A stretch of 64,000 bases of DNA from Adiantum capillus-veneris (GCA_014529385.2 CM043963.1:94019412-94083411), one strand, 5' to 3'; positions 45,387 to 57,266 are shown, counted from the stretch's first letter. Notes: a model not told the origin generated them from the letters alone. Made by a program: numbers and translations.

Positions 45387-46754
45387 CTATATGCATCAAC
45401 AATATATTGTTGCAGTAGCCTACCACCACGTAAAAGACATTGTGTCGTGTCATCTCTAATTTGCAATCTATACTTGTAGAAATATACTTTGTAGTTCCAT
45501 TTACTCGCTCTCTTCTTACTTCCGCTCTGTTCACTTGGGGTATGTAAGGATTCCAACCTTCTTCACCATTTGGAAATAGCAACACATATAATAGAGGCAT
45601 GTATGACCTATGGCAATTTGAGATTCATTTTAGACCACCACCCAAAAGATTCAACACAATATCACGATGGCCAATGTTGTTCTCTTCACCCTGACCAGGC
45701 ATGATTGCAGCAACTTCCACACTTGTTGGAGCAACATATTGCCAGCCATTTGTACGCTTCTCAGTAATGACCATCCTAATCTCTGGAAGATTGGAAGTTT
45801 GGACCATTGTAGCAAACCCCCTAAAAGCTTGAACATACGAATTTACTCGATGCATCATCGATTGCAAGCTTTCCAAAACATCTGGTTTGAGTTTAGAAAC
45901 ATGACTCGTCCTGTTTTGCAACTCATTCTCAGTGTCAAAAAAATACAACTGGCAAAGCGAGGGATTTGACCTGATCGCTCTTCTGGCATCAATGGACCAA
46001 TGTTATGATAAATAGATCCATGCACCTTGAAGGTATAGATTCCTTTTCTTTGGTAGAGAGATTCATCTATATGAGCTCCCAAAGAAGCAAATGCCAACAC
46101 ACTATTGTATGCTCTGATATGTTTCAAGAATTTTCTACTTCTAGTATTACCCCCGTGCATCAATTCCCTTAATTCTAAAGGAGGTTCACCTAATGGCGGC
46201 AAAGAAACATTTCCTGAGTTGCAACAACTCTTCCCCACAAATGTGTGAATGGTCTTTGCTTCTGTTTTCCAAGCTAAAGCACCACAAAACGAACATGCAA
46301 AATCCAAGTTGCCTATGTTGTGAAGAATACACTTTTCATGAGAAATAGACAACATAGAGATATGCATCAAGGAAGTGGTCTCAGAATATAAGTAGGTGAT
46401 AGATAGGCAAAGTGTCTCAACTTTGGAGTAATCTCCCTCTCTGGAGACAATTACAGGCTCCTCAAGAACATCTCCATTATTGGCTTCCAAATTGTCTTCC
46501 ACTTCAATCCCTACATAACTTTGCGAGAGAATTGACTCGTTATCTACATCCAATGCAATCCTTCCCTGAGGAAATTCATTGCATCGATTCACGTTTATCA
46601 AATGCTGGAAATCTTCCAAGTGAGGCACATCAATCTCACCCAGAGAACGTCGAACTCTATCTCGCGCTGCTGCACGTCGCGTAGCTCGAGAGGCTTGACA
46701 TATCCTACTACGTCTTGCATGTCCAGGAGACAACACCTTTGGACCAATAGCCAT

Positions 46755-47540
46755 CTGTCCAAAAAAGAACTCTTATAAGTACTCACAGGTATATACAGGT
46801 TAGTATCTAGAGAATTATAAGAAGAGAGTATGGAGAAGAAAGGATTTCCCAACTATGTCTATCTTTCTTTGAGAGAGTCAGTGAGAGGAGGCTTGCCAAC
46901 CCACATGGTAAATGTCTATCTACTTCTATATCTCATCTAACTACTACTAAGGATATAGTTGGGGGAGCGAGTCCATCCGATTAGCCCACCGACGATTGTC
47001 GGTTAAGGCTTGAGTTTTAGCTGGCAGTTTTCCGTTGCGGTTACAACGCGCCAATCTGCACATCAACCGGATTCTCGCCTGACTAAGGTCCCCTGACTCT
47101 TGAGGAGTCGCCACGTTAACCCATTATTGGTCAACCCATTATTGACCATTGGAAACCTTTGCTCAAGACCGATTCAAAGGTGCATCCAAATCAACCCCGA
47201 AGTGCTTCATTATGAAGAGTTACCATGGTGACAGGTCCCCATTTGAGTTGGTAGAGTTGCATTGAGGCTTGGATTGTTGTGTACATTCCGTTTATGCAAT
47301 CAAAAGCAAATACCACATCGGCAATGGTGTGCATGTGATTACATTAGGAGAGACACTCTCGCTTTGCATCTACCAAAAATAGCCCAGATCTTCTTGACCC
47401 TACCCAAATTGGGCATATCTGGCAATCAATGCATTCAAAGAGACGGCATCCTATATAGAAAGCTCTCTCCCACTTTTTGTGCTTTATGAAGTGCTTCACA
47501 TTTGTCATACCTAGAAAGAAGTCAGACATTGCACGCACCT
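46755..47540. other. Upstream of RepHel, no gene seen
   Basis: The segment at 47090-47120 (TGACTCTTGAGGAGTCGCCACG) nearly repeats 53922-53945. The segment 47395-47515 is the first copy of the local CATTC-AAGAGACG-CATCCTA repeat family. Confidence 0.45.
47395..47515 (+). repeat. Local repeat family, copy 1
   Basis: It contains GGGCATATCTGGCAATCAAT, AAGAGACGGCATCCTATAT and TTTTTGTGCTTTATGAAGTG, which recur at 49.0, 50.2, 50.9 and 52.3 kb. Confidence 0.75.
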
Positions 47541-47550
47541 AGAATACTTT

Positions 47551-47845
<295 letters not shown>

Positions 47846-48860
47846 GGGCGGAGAACGGGAGGTGTGACCCAAAAGACACAGTGGCAACAAAAATACTACA
47901 ATTATGGAGATCCTCTAAGAATGTAGTATCCAAATAAGACAACCAAGAGTCGTGAGCAAATTGGTATCCACTACATACATAAGCCTCCCCCAAAATGTAG
48001 TCAATATTCCCAAATCCACCAAAATATAGATCCGCTAAGTCTATAAATGAGAAAGAAGTGAGTATTACTATCGATTAGATAATTCACTTCTTGCAAGGGT
48101 TGCCTTGCTTTGAACTGGATGGAGCATCTCCAACGGCATCAATCCCCTTCTTGGGCCAATGGGTCGTTACCAATGCATGGATCTTGTTTGAGATAGATCT
48201 AACTTCGGAGACACCTGTAGTATGTTGTACTGCTACGGCGGTCAATTTGTTGCTAGTACTTCGTAATTCAGGCACAATGCTTTTGAAATCCATGCTATCC
48301 TTGTCAAGAACGGACCTCTCCAAGAGACTCATAATTTTTGCCTGGTTGCTTTCTATGCGATTCAGTTGTCCTTGCATTGAGCTCTGCTTCTACAAAATAC
48401 CATTAATCTGTAGCTGCATCCGCTCCTCTAGATGATGAAGATAAACCCCTTGCTCATATTGTGAATGGCTCAACCAGTGAATGCTCTCTCTATAGGAAAC
48501 CTGTGATGCCTCTGCTCTCTCACATGAGGCTTGAATTTTGGAGCATACTGTGTGGATGATACCTAGTCCATCTACAATTTTCTTCTTTGCAGGTCCATCG
48601 CCACCTCGGGCAACGCGCTTGGCATTTCGTAAATTGTTGCTTGGGTCTCTCTCTGGTGTAGAAAATATCACCTCCGAAGAATCTCCTCCAGAGGTAAGCA
48701 CGTGCTCCATCTCTGTAAGAAAGAATAAGATATATATTTAGCACCAAGTTATACATGTTTTTCTCTCTATCTATTTCTATCTCTATTTTTCCCCTATCCA
48801 CCTCTCTATACCTCCCTCTCTATGGCGCAAGGTGGCCATAGAGAGAGCAATAGCCAAAGC
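47846..48860. other. Gap with weak coding-like minus-strand segment
   Basis: The minus strand 48084-48710 shows frames with coiled-coil composition (MQGQLNRIESNQAKIMSLLE, KKKIVDGLGIIHTVCSKIQA) that join by frameshift. It resembles the C-terminal region of plant transposon-linked no-apical-meristem/L1-type proteins only loosely. I do not assign a function. Confidence 0.25.
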
Positions 48861-48867
48861 ATGTATG

Positions 48868-48975
48868 TAGGATGTCGTCTCTTGGAATACACTGATTGTG
48901 GGATATGCCTAACTTGGTTAGGGCCAAGAGAGCAGCTGCCCCATCCCTCTCTCTCTCTCTCTGTCTCTCTCTCTT

Positions 48976-49010
<35 letters not shown>

Positions 49011-49070
49011 CCCTACTCATGTGTAGGCATATCCCACAATGAGTGCACTCCAAGAGACGACATCCCATAG
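48868..49070. repeat. Inverted repeat around a (CT)n tract
   Basis: The arms 48868-48914 and 49022-49069 both read GGATGTCGTCTCTTGGA and ATTGTGGGATATGCCTA on opposite strands. The centre is a CT microsatellite (48950-49008). The arms belong to the same local repeat family as copy 1. Confidence 0.85.
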
Positions 49071-49470
49071 ATTAAGCTCATTGAAAGCACATTTTGTGCT
49101 TTATGAAGTGCATGGCAGTTGGCATACATGTCGACCAAGGCAATGCTAGAATTCAAGGGCGGAATTTCTCCTTTTCCCGAACACTGACTCACAGTCTCAA
49201 TCTCACGTGGAGAGGACGGGTATCAAATGAAACACCTTGAAATGTTATATTAAACGTCTTCAAAGGGCCAAGGTCTATGAGACCAAACATTACTTTTGAA
49301 GACCTATTTTTTGTAATTGTTGGTAGACTTTAGAAAACCAAGCACCAAATGGAGGGGATTCCAACCTAAACTTTTAGCATTTCAAAAAGTGTAGCTCACA
49401 CCACCAAGAGGTCTTTTAGGGTGACATCCGCTGCCATATCTCAAACCCTCAACTGTTAAGAGTGTCATAT
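49018..49470 (+). repeat. Local repeat family, long copy 2
   Basis: It contains AAGAGACGACATCCCATAG, TTGTGCTTTATGAAGTGCAT, GCATACATGTCGACCAAGGC, GAACACTGACTCACAGTCTC and TATATTAAACGTCTTCAAAG. Most of this recurs at 50215-50572. Confidence 0.85.
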
Positions 49471-50210
49471 TGTTCTAAGAGTGTCACCTAGGGTCCGGTG
49501 GTATAGAGTGCACTCAAGATGTTGTCAGCGCTTATCTCAAACCCTCAACTGTTAAGAGTGTCACCTAGTGTCCAGTGGTAGTTGTTCCAATCTGCGAGTG
49601 AGGCACACTTTAATTTATTTGGCTTGTTGTGCAGTTCTTAGCCCTACTCACATAGGGCTCTGATCCAGTTTAAAACTCAAACGATTGGCCACTGAAACAC
49701 ATTTTTCCTGAACACTGACTCACAGACTCAATCTCACATGGAGAGGAGGGAGATGAAATGAAATGAAATGAAATGTTATATTAAACGTCTTCAAAGGGCC
49801 AAGGTCTATGAGAGCCCGCAGAGATGACGATGGCGTTGTTGCAGTAGCCGAGAGGAGGATGTTGAGCCCGCGGGCGCTACTGTAGTAGCTGGCTCAGATG
49901 GCGATGAGCCCACAAAAATGACGATGGCGATGAGAAGCGATGACAGCCCGCGTGCGCTGCTACAGTAGCCCGGAGGAGGATGGCGTGCGCTGCTGCAGTA
50001 GCCGGCAGGATGAAGGAAGGCTGCAATGGCGCCTGCGTGAGAGTCGGTGGTCAACACTGCGCCTGCATGCTGAGAGCTGTGAGGGGCGGGTGAGGGGGCA
50101 TGAGGTTCTCTGGTCACCGCTGCATGCCGAACATCCTCGGGCATTGATGATGATAACTCACAATCTCAATCTCACGTGGAGAGGAGGGAGATGAAATGAA
50201 ATGTTATATT
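49471..50210. repeat. Local duplications with a GC-rich insert
   Basis: CTCAAACCCTCAACTGTTAA and GTGTCACCTAG-GTCC-GTGGT are duplicated (49437-49575). GAACACTGACTCACAG with the ATTAAACGTCTTC end recurs at 49708-49810. A GC-rich stretch with repeated GATGGCG and GCTGC-GTAG phrases (49815-50150) follows. No protein is recognised. Confidence 0.6.
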
Positions 50211-50572
50211 GGACATTTCCCGCAATCAGTGCATTCCAAGAGATGACATCCTAGGTCGGAATCTCCTCGTGAGTTTTTTGTGCTTTATAAAGTGCATGGA
50301 ATTTGGCATACATGTCGACCAAGGCAATGCTAGAATTCAAGGGCGGAATTTCTCCTTTTCTTGAACACTGACTCACAGTCTCAATCTTACGTGGAGAGGA
50401 GGGGTATGAAATGAAACAAAACGAAATGTTATATTAAACGTCTTCAAAGGGCCAAGCACCAAATGGAGGGGATTCCAACCTAAACTTTTAACGTTTCAAA
50501 AAGTGTAGTTGGCACCACCAAGAGGTCTTTCAGGGTGATATCCGCTGCCATATCTCAAACCCTCAAATGTCT
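50211..50572 (+). repeat. Local repeat family, long copy 3
   Basis: It aligns with 49018-49470 minus an internal deletion (AGACCAAACATTACTTTTGA is absent). Confidence 0.85.
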
Positions 50573-50915
50573 TATTCTTCTCTCTTTCTCTCTATAGTTC
50601 TACAACATCTGTGACGTAGCACTCATACACGTACCCATCATTGTCTGTGTGAGTGTAGCACCCAACATCGAGATGGAGTTTTGTCTGATGTTTTGAAGAG
50701 AAGTAGGAGGAAAACCTCTTTGGGTTACTGAAGGGGCATTCAGTCGGCGGCTACCGTAACAGACAATATACGTATGTCTGCATGCGATAAAGGAGGATAG
50801 TGGCAACACTAATACATGAGGCAACGCAATCGAGTGGAAGGTGTGGGCCGTGATGGGGGACTTCGTGGGCATCCACAAATACTGGCTGCAATCAGTGGTT
50901 CAAAGCTTATTGGCC
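50573..50915 (+). repeat. About 340-bp duplicated block, copy 1
   Basis: It matches 51368-51703, and both contain CATCTGTGAYGTAGCACTCA, GAAGTAGGAGGAAAACCTC and GGCATCCACAAATACTGGCT. A third diverged copy lies at 52060-52310. Confidence 0.9.
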
Positions 50916-51367
50916 ACTTCAAGCTGGACATTTCCCACAATCAGTGCATTCCAAGAGACGACATCCTAGGTCGGAATCTCCTCGTGCACTTTTTGTGCTT
51001 TATGAAGTGCATGGCATTTGGCATACATGTCGACCAAGGTAGTGCCAAGCACGACGTTTTCTTTCAGCGACCCCAATTTTACAATATTATCATGATTTTT
51101 TTTGCCCATATCAGCATCTTGTGTGATGCCACATACCTTCAAGGTTCATGCATTTGGAGACATGCCCTCTCTTTGCATTTGTTAAAAACAACCTAGAGCT
51201 TTGTGAACGTGACCCTTGCCCTCAAGATGCAAGCGTATGTGATTGCATGTGAAGCGACACCCTCGCTTCACATCAGCCGAAAACAACCCAAAGCTTCTTC
51301 GCATCTGTGAGTTCAACTCTTGTTGATCCTTGAGGTCTCATGGGATTGAGCCTGCAACTTTAAAACC
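50916..51367. other. Local repeat copy and spacer, no gene
   Basis: 50928-51046 is another copy of the AAGAGACGACATCCTAGGTC repeat. The remainder has a repeated CCCTC-CTTTGCAT/CTTCACAT phrase. No coding sequence is recognised. Confidence 0.5.
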
Positions 51368-51703
51368 TGTCTTCTTCTTCTCTCTTTCTCTCTATAGTTC
51401 AACAACATCTGTGATGTAGCACTCATACATGTACCCATCATTGTCTCTGCGAGAGTAGCACCCAACATCGAGATGGAGTTCTGTCTGATGTTTTGAAGAG
51501 AAGTAGGAGGAAAACCTCTTTGGGTTACTGAAGGGCCATTCAGTCGGCGGTTACCGTAACAGAGAATATACGTATGTCTGCATGCGATAAAGGAGGATAG
51601 TGGAAACACTAATACATGTGGCAAGGCATTCAAGAGGAAGGTGTCATGATGGGGGACTTCATGGGCATCCACAAATACTGGCTGCAATCAGTGGTTCAAA
51701 GCT
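51368..51703 (+). repeat. About 340-bp duplicated block, copy 2
   Basis: Near-identical partner of 50573-50910, with a 13-base difference near 51640 (GTGTGGGCCGT missing). Confidence 0.9.
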
Positions 51704-52059
51704 CCCATCCAGTGGATGGCCAACTCCAAAAATTAGGCTGTGTGGAAAAGGCCACCATGACCTCCATAGCAACACCCTACCCCTTCATAGCGAGAAGCTT
51801 CTAGAAATGGACCAGCTCCATCATCGCTACTACTACACCATCCTTAATACCACCCTTCCATGCTTCTCTTATGGACGACTATGTCAGCACCTTCACGCTC
51901 TTTCCCATCCCCAACCCTTGCGATCCTCAAGCTGGACCCAACACCCTCCTCCATTGAAGCTTTACCTATAACCCCACTTCATCCATCTCCCCAGAGAATG
52001 CTCTCTCTACCATCTTCTCCTTGTATCTAGCTTAGAACTCATCTCTCCTTGACTGTTGA
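51704..52059. other. Non-coding spacer
   Basis: No recognisable product is encoded. The sequence is rich in CTTCC/CCATC phrases. Confidence 0.4.
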
Positions 52060-52400
52060 CGATTGTGAGTAGCCAAGGATGTTGAAGCGGGGAAAGAGGA
52101 AAATCTCTTTAGGGTTCTTTGGTGGTCATTTAGCCAGCGGCTACCATAATAGAAAATATACGTACGCCTATGGGCTATAGAGGAGGGTAGTGGCAACGGT
52201 AATACATGTGGCAAGGCATTCGAGTGGAATATCAAGGGCATTGACACACAGTAGGTGTGGGCCGTGACTGGAAACTTCATGGGCGTCCGCAAATATTGGC
52301 TTATTGGCCACTTCAAGCTGGACATTTCCCGCAATCAGTGCATTCCAAGAGACGACATCCTAGGTAGGAATCTTCGAAGGGCCAAGGTCTATAAATGACC
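52060..52400 (+). repeat. Duplicated block, diverged copy 3, plus local repeat
   Basis: 52060-52310 matches the 340-bp block at lower identity (AGCCAGCGGCTACCATAAT, AATACATGTGGCAAGGCATT). 52318-52375 repeats GGACATTTCCCGCAATCAGT and AAGAGACGACATCCTAGGT. Confidence 0.8.
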
Positions 52401-52509
52401 CCTCTTAAATGTCCAATAGCTCAAAGCTTCCTGACCCTGCTATTGGACATATCTTACGATCAATGCACCCTTGCGAGGGTCGATCGCATCCAAAAAACAA
52501 CACACACCT

Positions 52510-52548
<39 letters not shown>

Positions 52549-52740
52549 TGACATCTCGGACAGGAAGCTCCTTTGGTAACTTTTTGTGCTAATTCCCAAA
52601 ATACCCCTTAAATTTCAAAATTCCCGAAAGTACCCTTGTATCTATTTTCTAATGTTTATTCTTTTGTGACAATTAAGATCCGTTTTTTAGTGCTTAGCAT
52701 GTAATTTGTCGTAAAATAATGTCATAAGAAAAAGGCATCA
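52401..52740. other. CT microsatellite and AT-rich sequence
   Basis: (CT)n lies at 52513-52548. GGACATATCTTACGATCAAT at about 52446 is a diverged piece of the local repeat family. No gene is seen. Confidence 0.5.
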
Positions 52741-52749
52741 TGCCGGAAA

Positions 52750-52937
52750 ATAATGAAGCAATTCATCTCCAAAGCCTACATAACCAACACAAATTCTAGT
52801 TTTAGGATATTGTATTGATACAATTTATGGAAAGCTACAATTTTATTTTGCATCTTGGAATCACGTAAAATAATGAAGCAATTCATCTCCAAAGCCTACA
52901 TAACCAACACAAATTCTAATTTTAGCATATTGTATTG
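52750..52937 (+). repeat. Tandem duplication, about 118-bp period
   Basis: AATAATGAAGCAATTCATCT, CCAAAGCCTACATAACCAAC and ATATTGTATTGATA occur in both 52743-52820 and 52867-52940 with very few changes. Confidence 0.9.
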
Positions 52938-53039
52938 ATAGACGATCAACGCCCTTCTTATGGAAAGCCCCAATTTTTTTTTGCATCTCTGGAAGGGCAA
53001 AATATTGGCAAAATATTGGGGCAAAACACAGACTATACA

Positions 53040-53119
53040 GAGACGTTCAATAAATCATTTCATTTCATTTCTCTCAATAGCATGACATTTCATTTCATTT
53101 CTCTCAATAATGCAGTCGC

Positions 53120-53171
<52 letters not shown>

Positions 53172-53260
53172 TACCTGCACGAAATGCCCACAGGGCGCAG
53201 TCGCCGGGGGTTCTCTCATTTCATTTCATTTCTCTCATTTGATGCCCACAGGGGCGTAGT

Positions 53261-53343
<83 letters not shown>

Positions 53344-53374
53344 ACCTGCAGTGAGAACAGGGGCACAATCGCCG

Positions 53375-53421
<47 letters not shown>

Positions 53422-53430
53422 ACCTGCAGG
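53040..53430. repeat. Tandem array of GA tracts with GCTACCTGCA junctions
   Basis: (GA)n tracts at 53123-53168, 53262-53341 and 53376-53420 are each followed by GCTACCTGCA and preceded by a CAGTCGCCG or CAATCGCCG phrase. TTTCATTTCATTTCTCTCA recurs between them. This is a repeating composite unit, not simple independent microsatellites. Confidence 0.9.
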
Positions 53431-53733
53431 TCACCACAGCAGCCAGAGGTGAGGAGCCGGAGGTGAGGAGCTTCAGGTGAGCTGTAGCAGCGTGGCGACT
53501 CCTTGGCGACTCCTTGAGCAGCGTGGAGACTCCCGTGGATGATGATGAGAGCGTGGCTGCAGCAGCGTGGCGGAGCAGCCCGGCGACAGCTCCTTGAGGA
53601 CCTCTCTCTCTCTCTTTCTCTTGAGCGTGGCAGGAGAACGTGGCAGAGCAACCGACGACTCCTTGAGGTCTCTCTCTTGAGCGTGGCAGACCTCTCTCTC
53701 TCTCGAGGATGACGATGAGGAGCAGGACCTCCC

Positions 53734-53801
<68 letters not shown>

Positions 53802-53990
53802 GCCTGCTTTGATCGATTTGGCATCGCCAAGCGCGCAATCTTGAGTAGGCGGCTAGCGACGATTTGTTTAGTATTTTTTCGATTTCGAATTCGAAACAGC
53901 CTGAATACGCCTGGAAATGCCTGACTCTTGAGAAGTCACCACGTGGCAGAGGGGGGGGGGGGGGGGGGGGGATCCCCTCCCCCTTTATCT
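53431..53990. other. CG- and CT-rich region next to the Helitron 5' end
   Basis: It contains repeats of GAGCGTGGC and ACTCCTTGAG phrases, (CT)n at 53733-53800 and a 22-base G-run (about 53951-53972). The G-run lies about 30 bases inside the Helitron terminus. No gene is seen. Confidence 0.5.
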
Positions 53991-54001
53991 ATTAGTATAG
54001 A

Positions 54002-55242
54002 TTCTATTGAGAAAGTCTCTTTTAGTAAGCGATCGCCGGTTAAGTTTTCTCCTTGCAAAGAAGAAAGCGAAAATACTAGCAAATGATTTGAGATTTGCAC
54101 TATTTTTGAGCTACTTTCTCACATATTTCACCGGTTTTTCTGCCCTTTACCATGGTTTACAACTGGCTACTCTCGATTTTCAACCGGCTCAAGACTAAGC
54201 TGCGGCAACCCTTTTTCGAACATTGATTCTAATTAAACTCAACCTAATGACTTTATCACTTTCTTATTGTTTTAGAAAGCCACAGTGACCCTTCACTTGT
54301 TTTTACTTTAGCATTTTCTTCTCTTTAAAGTCTGCTTGCATTATGTAATTAGTGAATATTTGTTTTTTAAATCCATTAAGAATACCTTATATTTAGGAAC
54401 AAATATCTTACAGAATGTGGGAATTGCCAAAAAAAAAAAGTATTTGATGGATATAGGCTTTTTTCCCCGTCAAACTCACAATTGCCGCTCACTTATTGAT
54501 GATAGACTTAATAATTGAAAAAAAAAATGTAAGAAGTAATTTGTTATGAAGTTTCTTTTTTGGTATAGGCACGATAAAAGAGAATATGAAATTTATCTTT
54601 AACGCTATAGAAAGGCACCCTTGCTAGGAGAGGTTTGTGGAAGAGGTCCAAATGCCTTTAGGCAATTGAAGAGTCAAAAGACTTAATTTAATGGCAAGTG
54701 TCCACATGGGAGTCAAGTTTGAACTCACTTTATTCCCCAGATCTGTAGAAAAGGATGCAAAAATCACCAACTCGAGACCCAAAATATGTATCTTCAAGTG
54801 AGTAGGAAAGCAACCACACTTGAAGTGTATTTCAAGTGTGTAGGAAGTTCAAAGTTATCAAGTCCACAACCACACCAATCAGTATGTTTTCAGAAAGCAA
54901 AAGTATCGTAAGATGACAAAAAAAAAAAAAAAAGGACAAATTTGCAGCAAATTTAACTTTATACTTTATCCCCAAAAATAAAGTAGCATATAAAAAATCG
55001 AAGGCACTAGCATTTGTTCCAACGAAGATTCACATAAAGCTTACACAAAGTCACCACTATGAATGTTGGTTGTTGTGTCTTTGTTGCTTTCTCTCATGCC
55101 TTGGGGTTTAGAATAAGTGAAGCACGGTTGATGCTTGTGTCACTTGGGGGTGGTCTCTATCATTAAAGACATGGCCAAATGAGCATCACATTGTGCACAA
55201 AGAACCTATCATATGCACTAAGCAGCCCATTTTTACTTGACA
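54002..55242. other. AT-rich gap, no gene seen
   Basis: The stretch 54010-54290 is the diverged reverse complement of 38100-38400 (for example CACTTATTGATGAT versus TTTCACCGG and ACTCAACCTAATGA phrases). This suggests an older inverted duplication flanking the Helitron region. The rest is AT-rich. Confidence 0.4.
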
Positions 55243-55378
55243 CTAGTACAGCCGGCGGACGAAGCTCTCTCTGCGTCATTGTGCTCCCCGAGCTGCAGGT
55301 CACACCCGCCGCTTGAAGGACGTTCTGACGCAGGGAGGGGGAAACCGGAATTCCCTCTCCCATTATCCTTAGTATAGA
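55243..55378 (-). mobile_element. 136-bp mini-Helitron
   Basis: On the minus strand it runs A|TCTATACTAAGGATAATG...CCGGCTGTACTAG|T. Both ends follow the Helitron rule (TC at 5', CTAG at 3', between A and T). The inner 5' sequence GGGAGAGGGAATTCC resembles GGGGGAGGGGATCC of the end at 54001. The 3' hairpin is weak. It has no coding capacity, so it could only move with help from an autonomous element. Confidence 0.55.
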
Positions 55379-55869
55379 TTTAACGTGATAGTGGGAAGGA
55401 TAACAACCAACACACGCCTCTATCGCATTTTATCATTGAGTCAAACAAGGGATTGCGCAATTGGCACAACATCTACACTCATCATAAGTACCATGAGATT
55501 TACTCATAAATAAAATCCATCTATTCCCTTCTTCCTAGTGATGGTGTAATCTTCAAAAGGAGGTTTCTTTCGCTCTTCATCGTCATCAAAGCAGTTGAGG
55601 AGCTATTGCAAGAACCACCTTGACCCCCTTCTTCTTCTTCTTCAACTTTATCAATCCTTGCATGCCCTATAAGCCCCATCTCCCCTTCTCAGTGAAGCAT
55701 CCATTTCTTGCTTCCAGGCATGTTACATGGTGTGTACTTTGCAGCCATCATACTAGCTAAGGTAGATCAATGCCCTCCACCTCAATTAGGCGTCTCCAGT
55801 CCCACCTTGCATGTGCTACCTCTGGCTCTCTGCGTTTGCTCGTCAGCTCTACATTTGCTCATCAGCAGC
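55379..55869. other. No gene seen
   Basis: No recognisable coding sequence. It contains a GATTTACTCATAAATAAAAT stretch and a CTT-rich tract near 55630. Confidence 0.4.
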
Positions 55870-56539
55870 TCTGCGCGCACTGCATGAGTCGGGGAGGTCT
55901 CGGGGCAGGCATTGCAGGGGGCGAGGGAGTGTGGGGGTGCTCGAGGAAGTTGGGGGTGGCAGCCTCATCGATAGTGGGGGGTGGATCTGCCCCACAGAGG
56001 TGTGTAGGTTTCCCCGTGGAGGGTAATCGGGCCACGTTGTGCCCCCTCTCATGGTCAACCTCATCTCTCATCAATTTGTTTCTCAGGGGTAGGCGGTGAC
56101 CCCTCCCTCTTCTTGGGGGAAATCATGCACGCCTAGACTTTCCAGTTCTCCTGTGTGGTACGGAACGAGGGCGAGCTGTCTCTCAGTGGTAGGGGAGGTT
56201 GCTTGGTGGCACCCCCGTGTCATCGATGGGATGTGATGTGCTCCAAGTTGTTATGGATGGTGGCTTTCGGGCCTGTCTTCTACTGGTGGATCTCAAGTGC
56301 TACTGCGACACCTTTGAAGGTGTTGGTTTCTGCATTTAATGCATGCCGACAACAAGTCAGGGTTGTGGCAGAGCCTTCCTATTGGTGGCATCGTCATGTG
56401 GTACTCCGATCCGGATTCTGTGATATATGGTGCTCAATGGTATGTGTTTTTGTGAGTGTTTGTGCCTTTTTTTAGTGCTCTTGATTACTTCGGGGTTAGC
56501 AGGTCACTTTGTTGGTTTTATCGGCTTTATAATCTTAAA
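55870..56539 (+). mobile_element. LINE 3' region, interrupted (copy F)
   Basis: Its GC-rich part matches copy A (CATGAGTCGGGGAGG and GGTAGGCGGTGACCCCTCCC versus CTAGTGGTGAACCGTCCCTC). The tail palindrome is missing, because the Helitron 5' end starts at 56540. The tail-like piece at 63341-63512 may be its continuation. Confidence 0.5.
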
Positions 56540-57015
56540 TCTATACTATATATGAAGCAACTTAAAATTTTCAAGGAAGGAGAGACCCTCCATGTGTCAA
56601 ATTTTGCTTCATTTCAAAGAGAACCTTTAAGAAAAACATTTAATTGAAAAAGCAAAAGTAAAGATTAAGTACTAGATGGTAGAAAATGAAAAGACTTCTA
56701 AGGGAGTCTTGGCATTGGCAGTGGAAAGTCAAAAAGACCTTGGTACTTTATCTAAATTTATGATACTTAAGCCTATAATTTTTGGGAGGCCATTTCACTC
56801 CAACCTTCAATTTTAAGGCCAATTTTAAGGCTATTTCACTCCAGCCCTCAATTTTAAGGCTGACCACTAACTACTTTTATTTTTGAAACTCATTTAAAGG
56901 GTGGCTCTGCTTTACATTTTGAAGGCCATAAAGAATTTTTCTCCATGTACTGCTCAATCTTCCTTCGGAGGTTTGCATGGACCTTCTATGTCGTAAATGA
57001 TCTTTGACGTCGATC

Positions 57016-57017
<2 letters not shown>

Positions 57018-57098
<81 letters not shown>

Positions 57099-57266
57099 AT
57101 TCTCTCTATGTGTGTGAATTTAAGAGACAAAGTCGATGTGCCATTCGTTGAGATGTTGGCACATTGCACGAAGGCTTTCCACATTTGCATTGCATTAATG
57201 AAGTACATTGAGCTCAACAATTCAGCGATAGGAGTCCAACGTTTTGTTATGGACGTTTTGTACGCA

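Larger units (their letters stand above)
42101..46754 (-). pseudogene. Helitron RepHel replicase-helicase, multiply broken
   Basis: The reading frame starts with ATG at 46754 and ends with a stop near 42101, covering the usual order: N-terminal zinc-like region, HUH-type Rep, helicase. The N-terminal part has CSFCGALAWKTEAK with a following CC, and YNSVLAFASLGA. I count roughly nine breaks: frameshifts near 45960, 45380, 45016, 44124 and 43169, and stops near 45623, 44549, 43665 and 43277. In an intact element the protein nicks and unwinds DNA for rolling-circle transposition. This copy cannot encode a working protein. Length (about 1,500 codons) fits plant RepHel. Confidence 0.9.

Noticed and set aside
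48084-48710. Intact regulatory protein on the minus strand
   Set aside because: Frames are short, shift within 100 bp and lack a recognisable domain.
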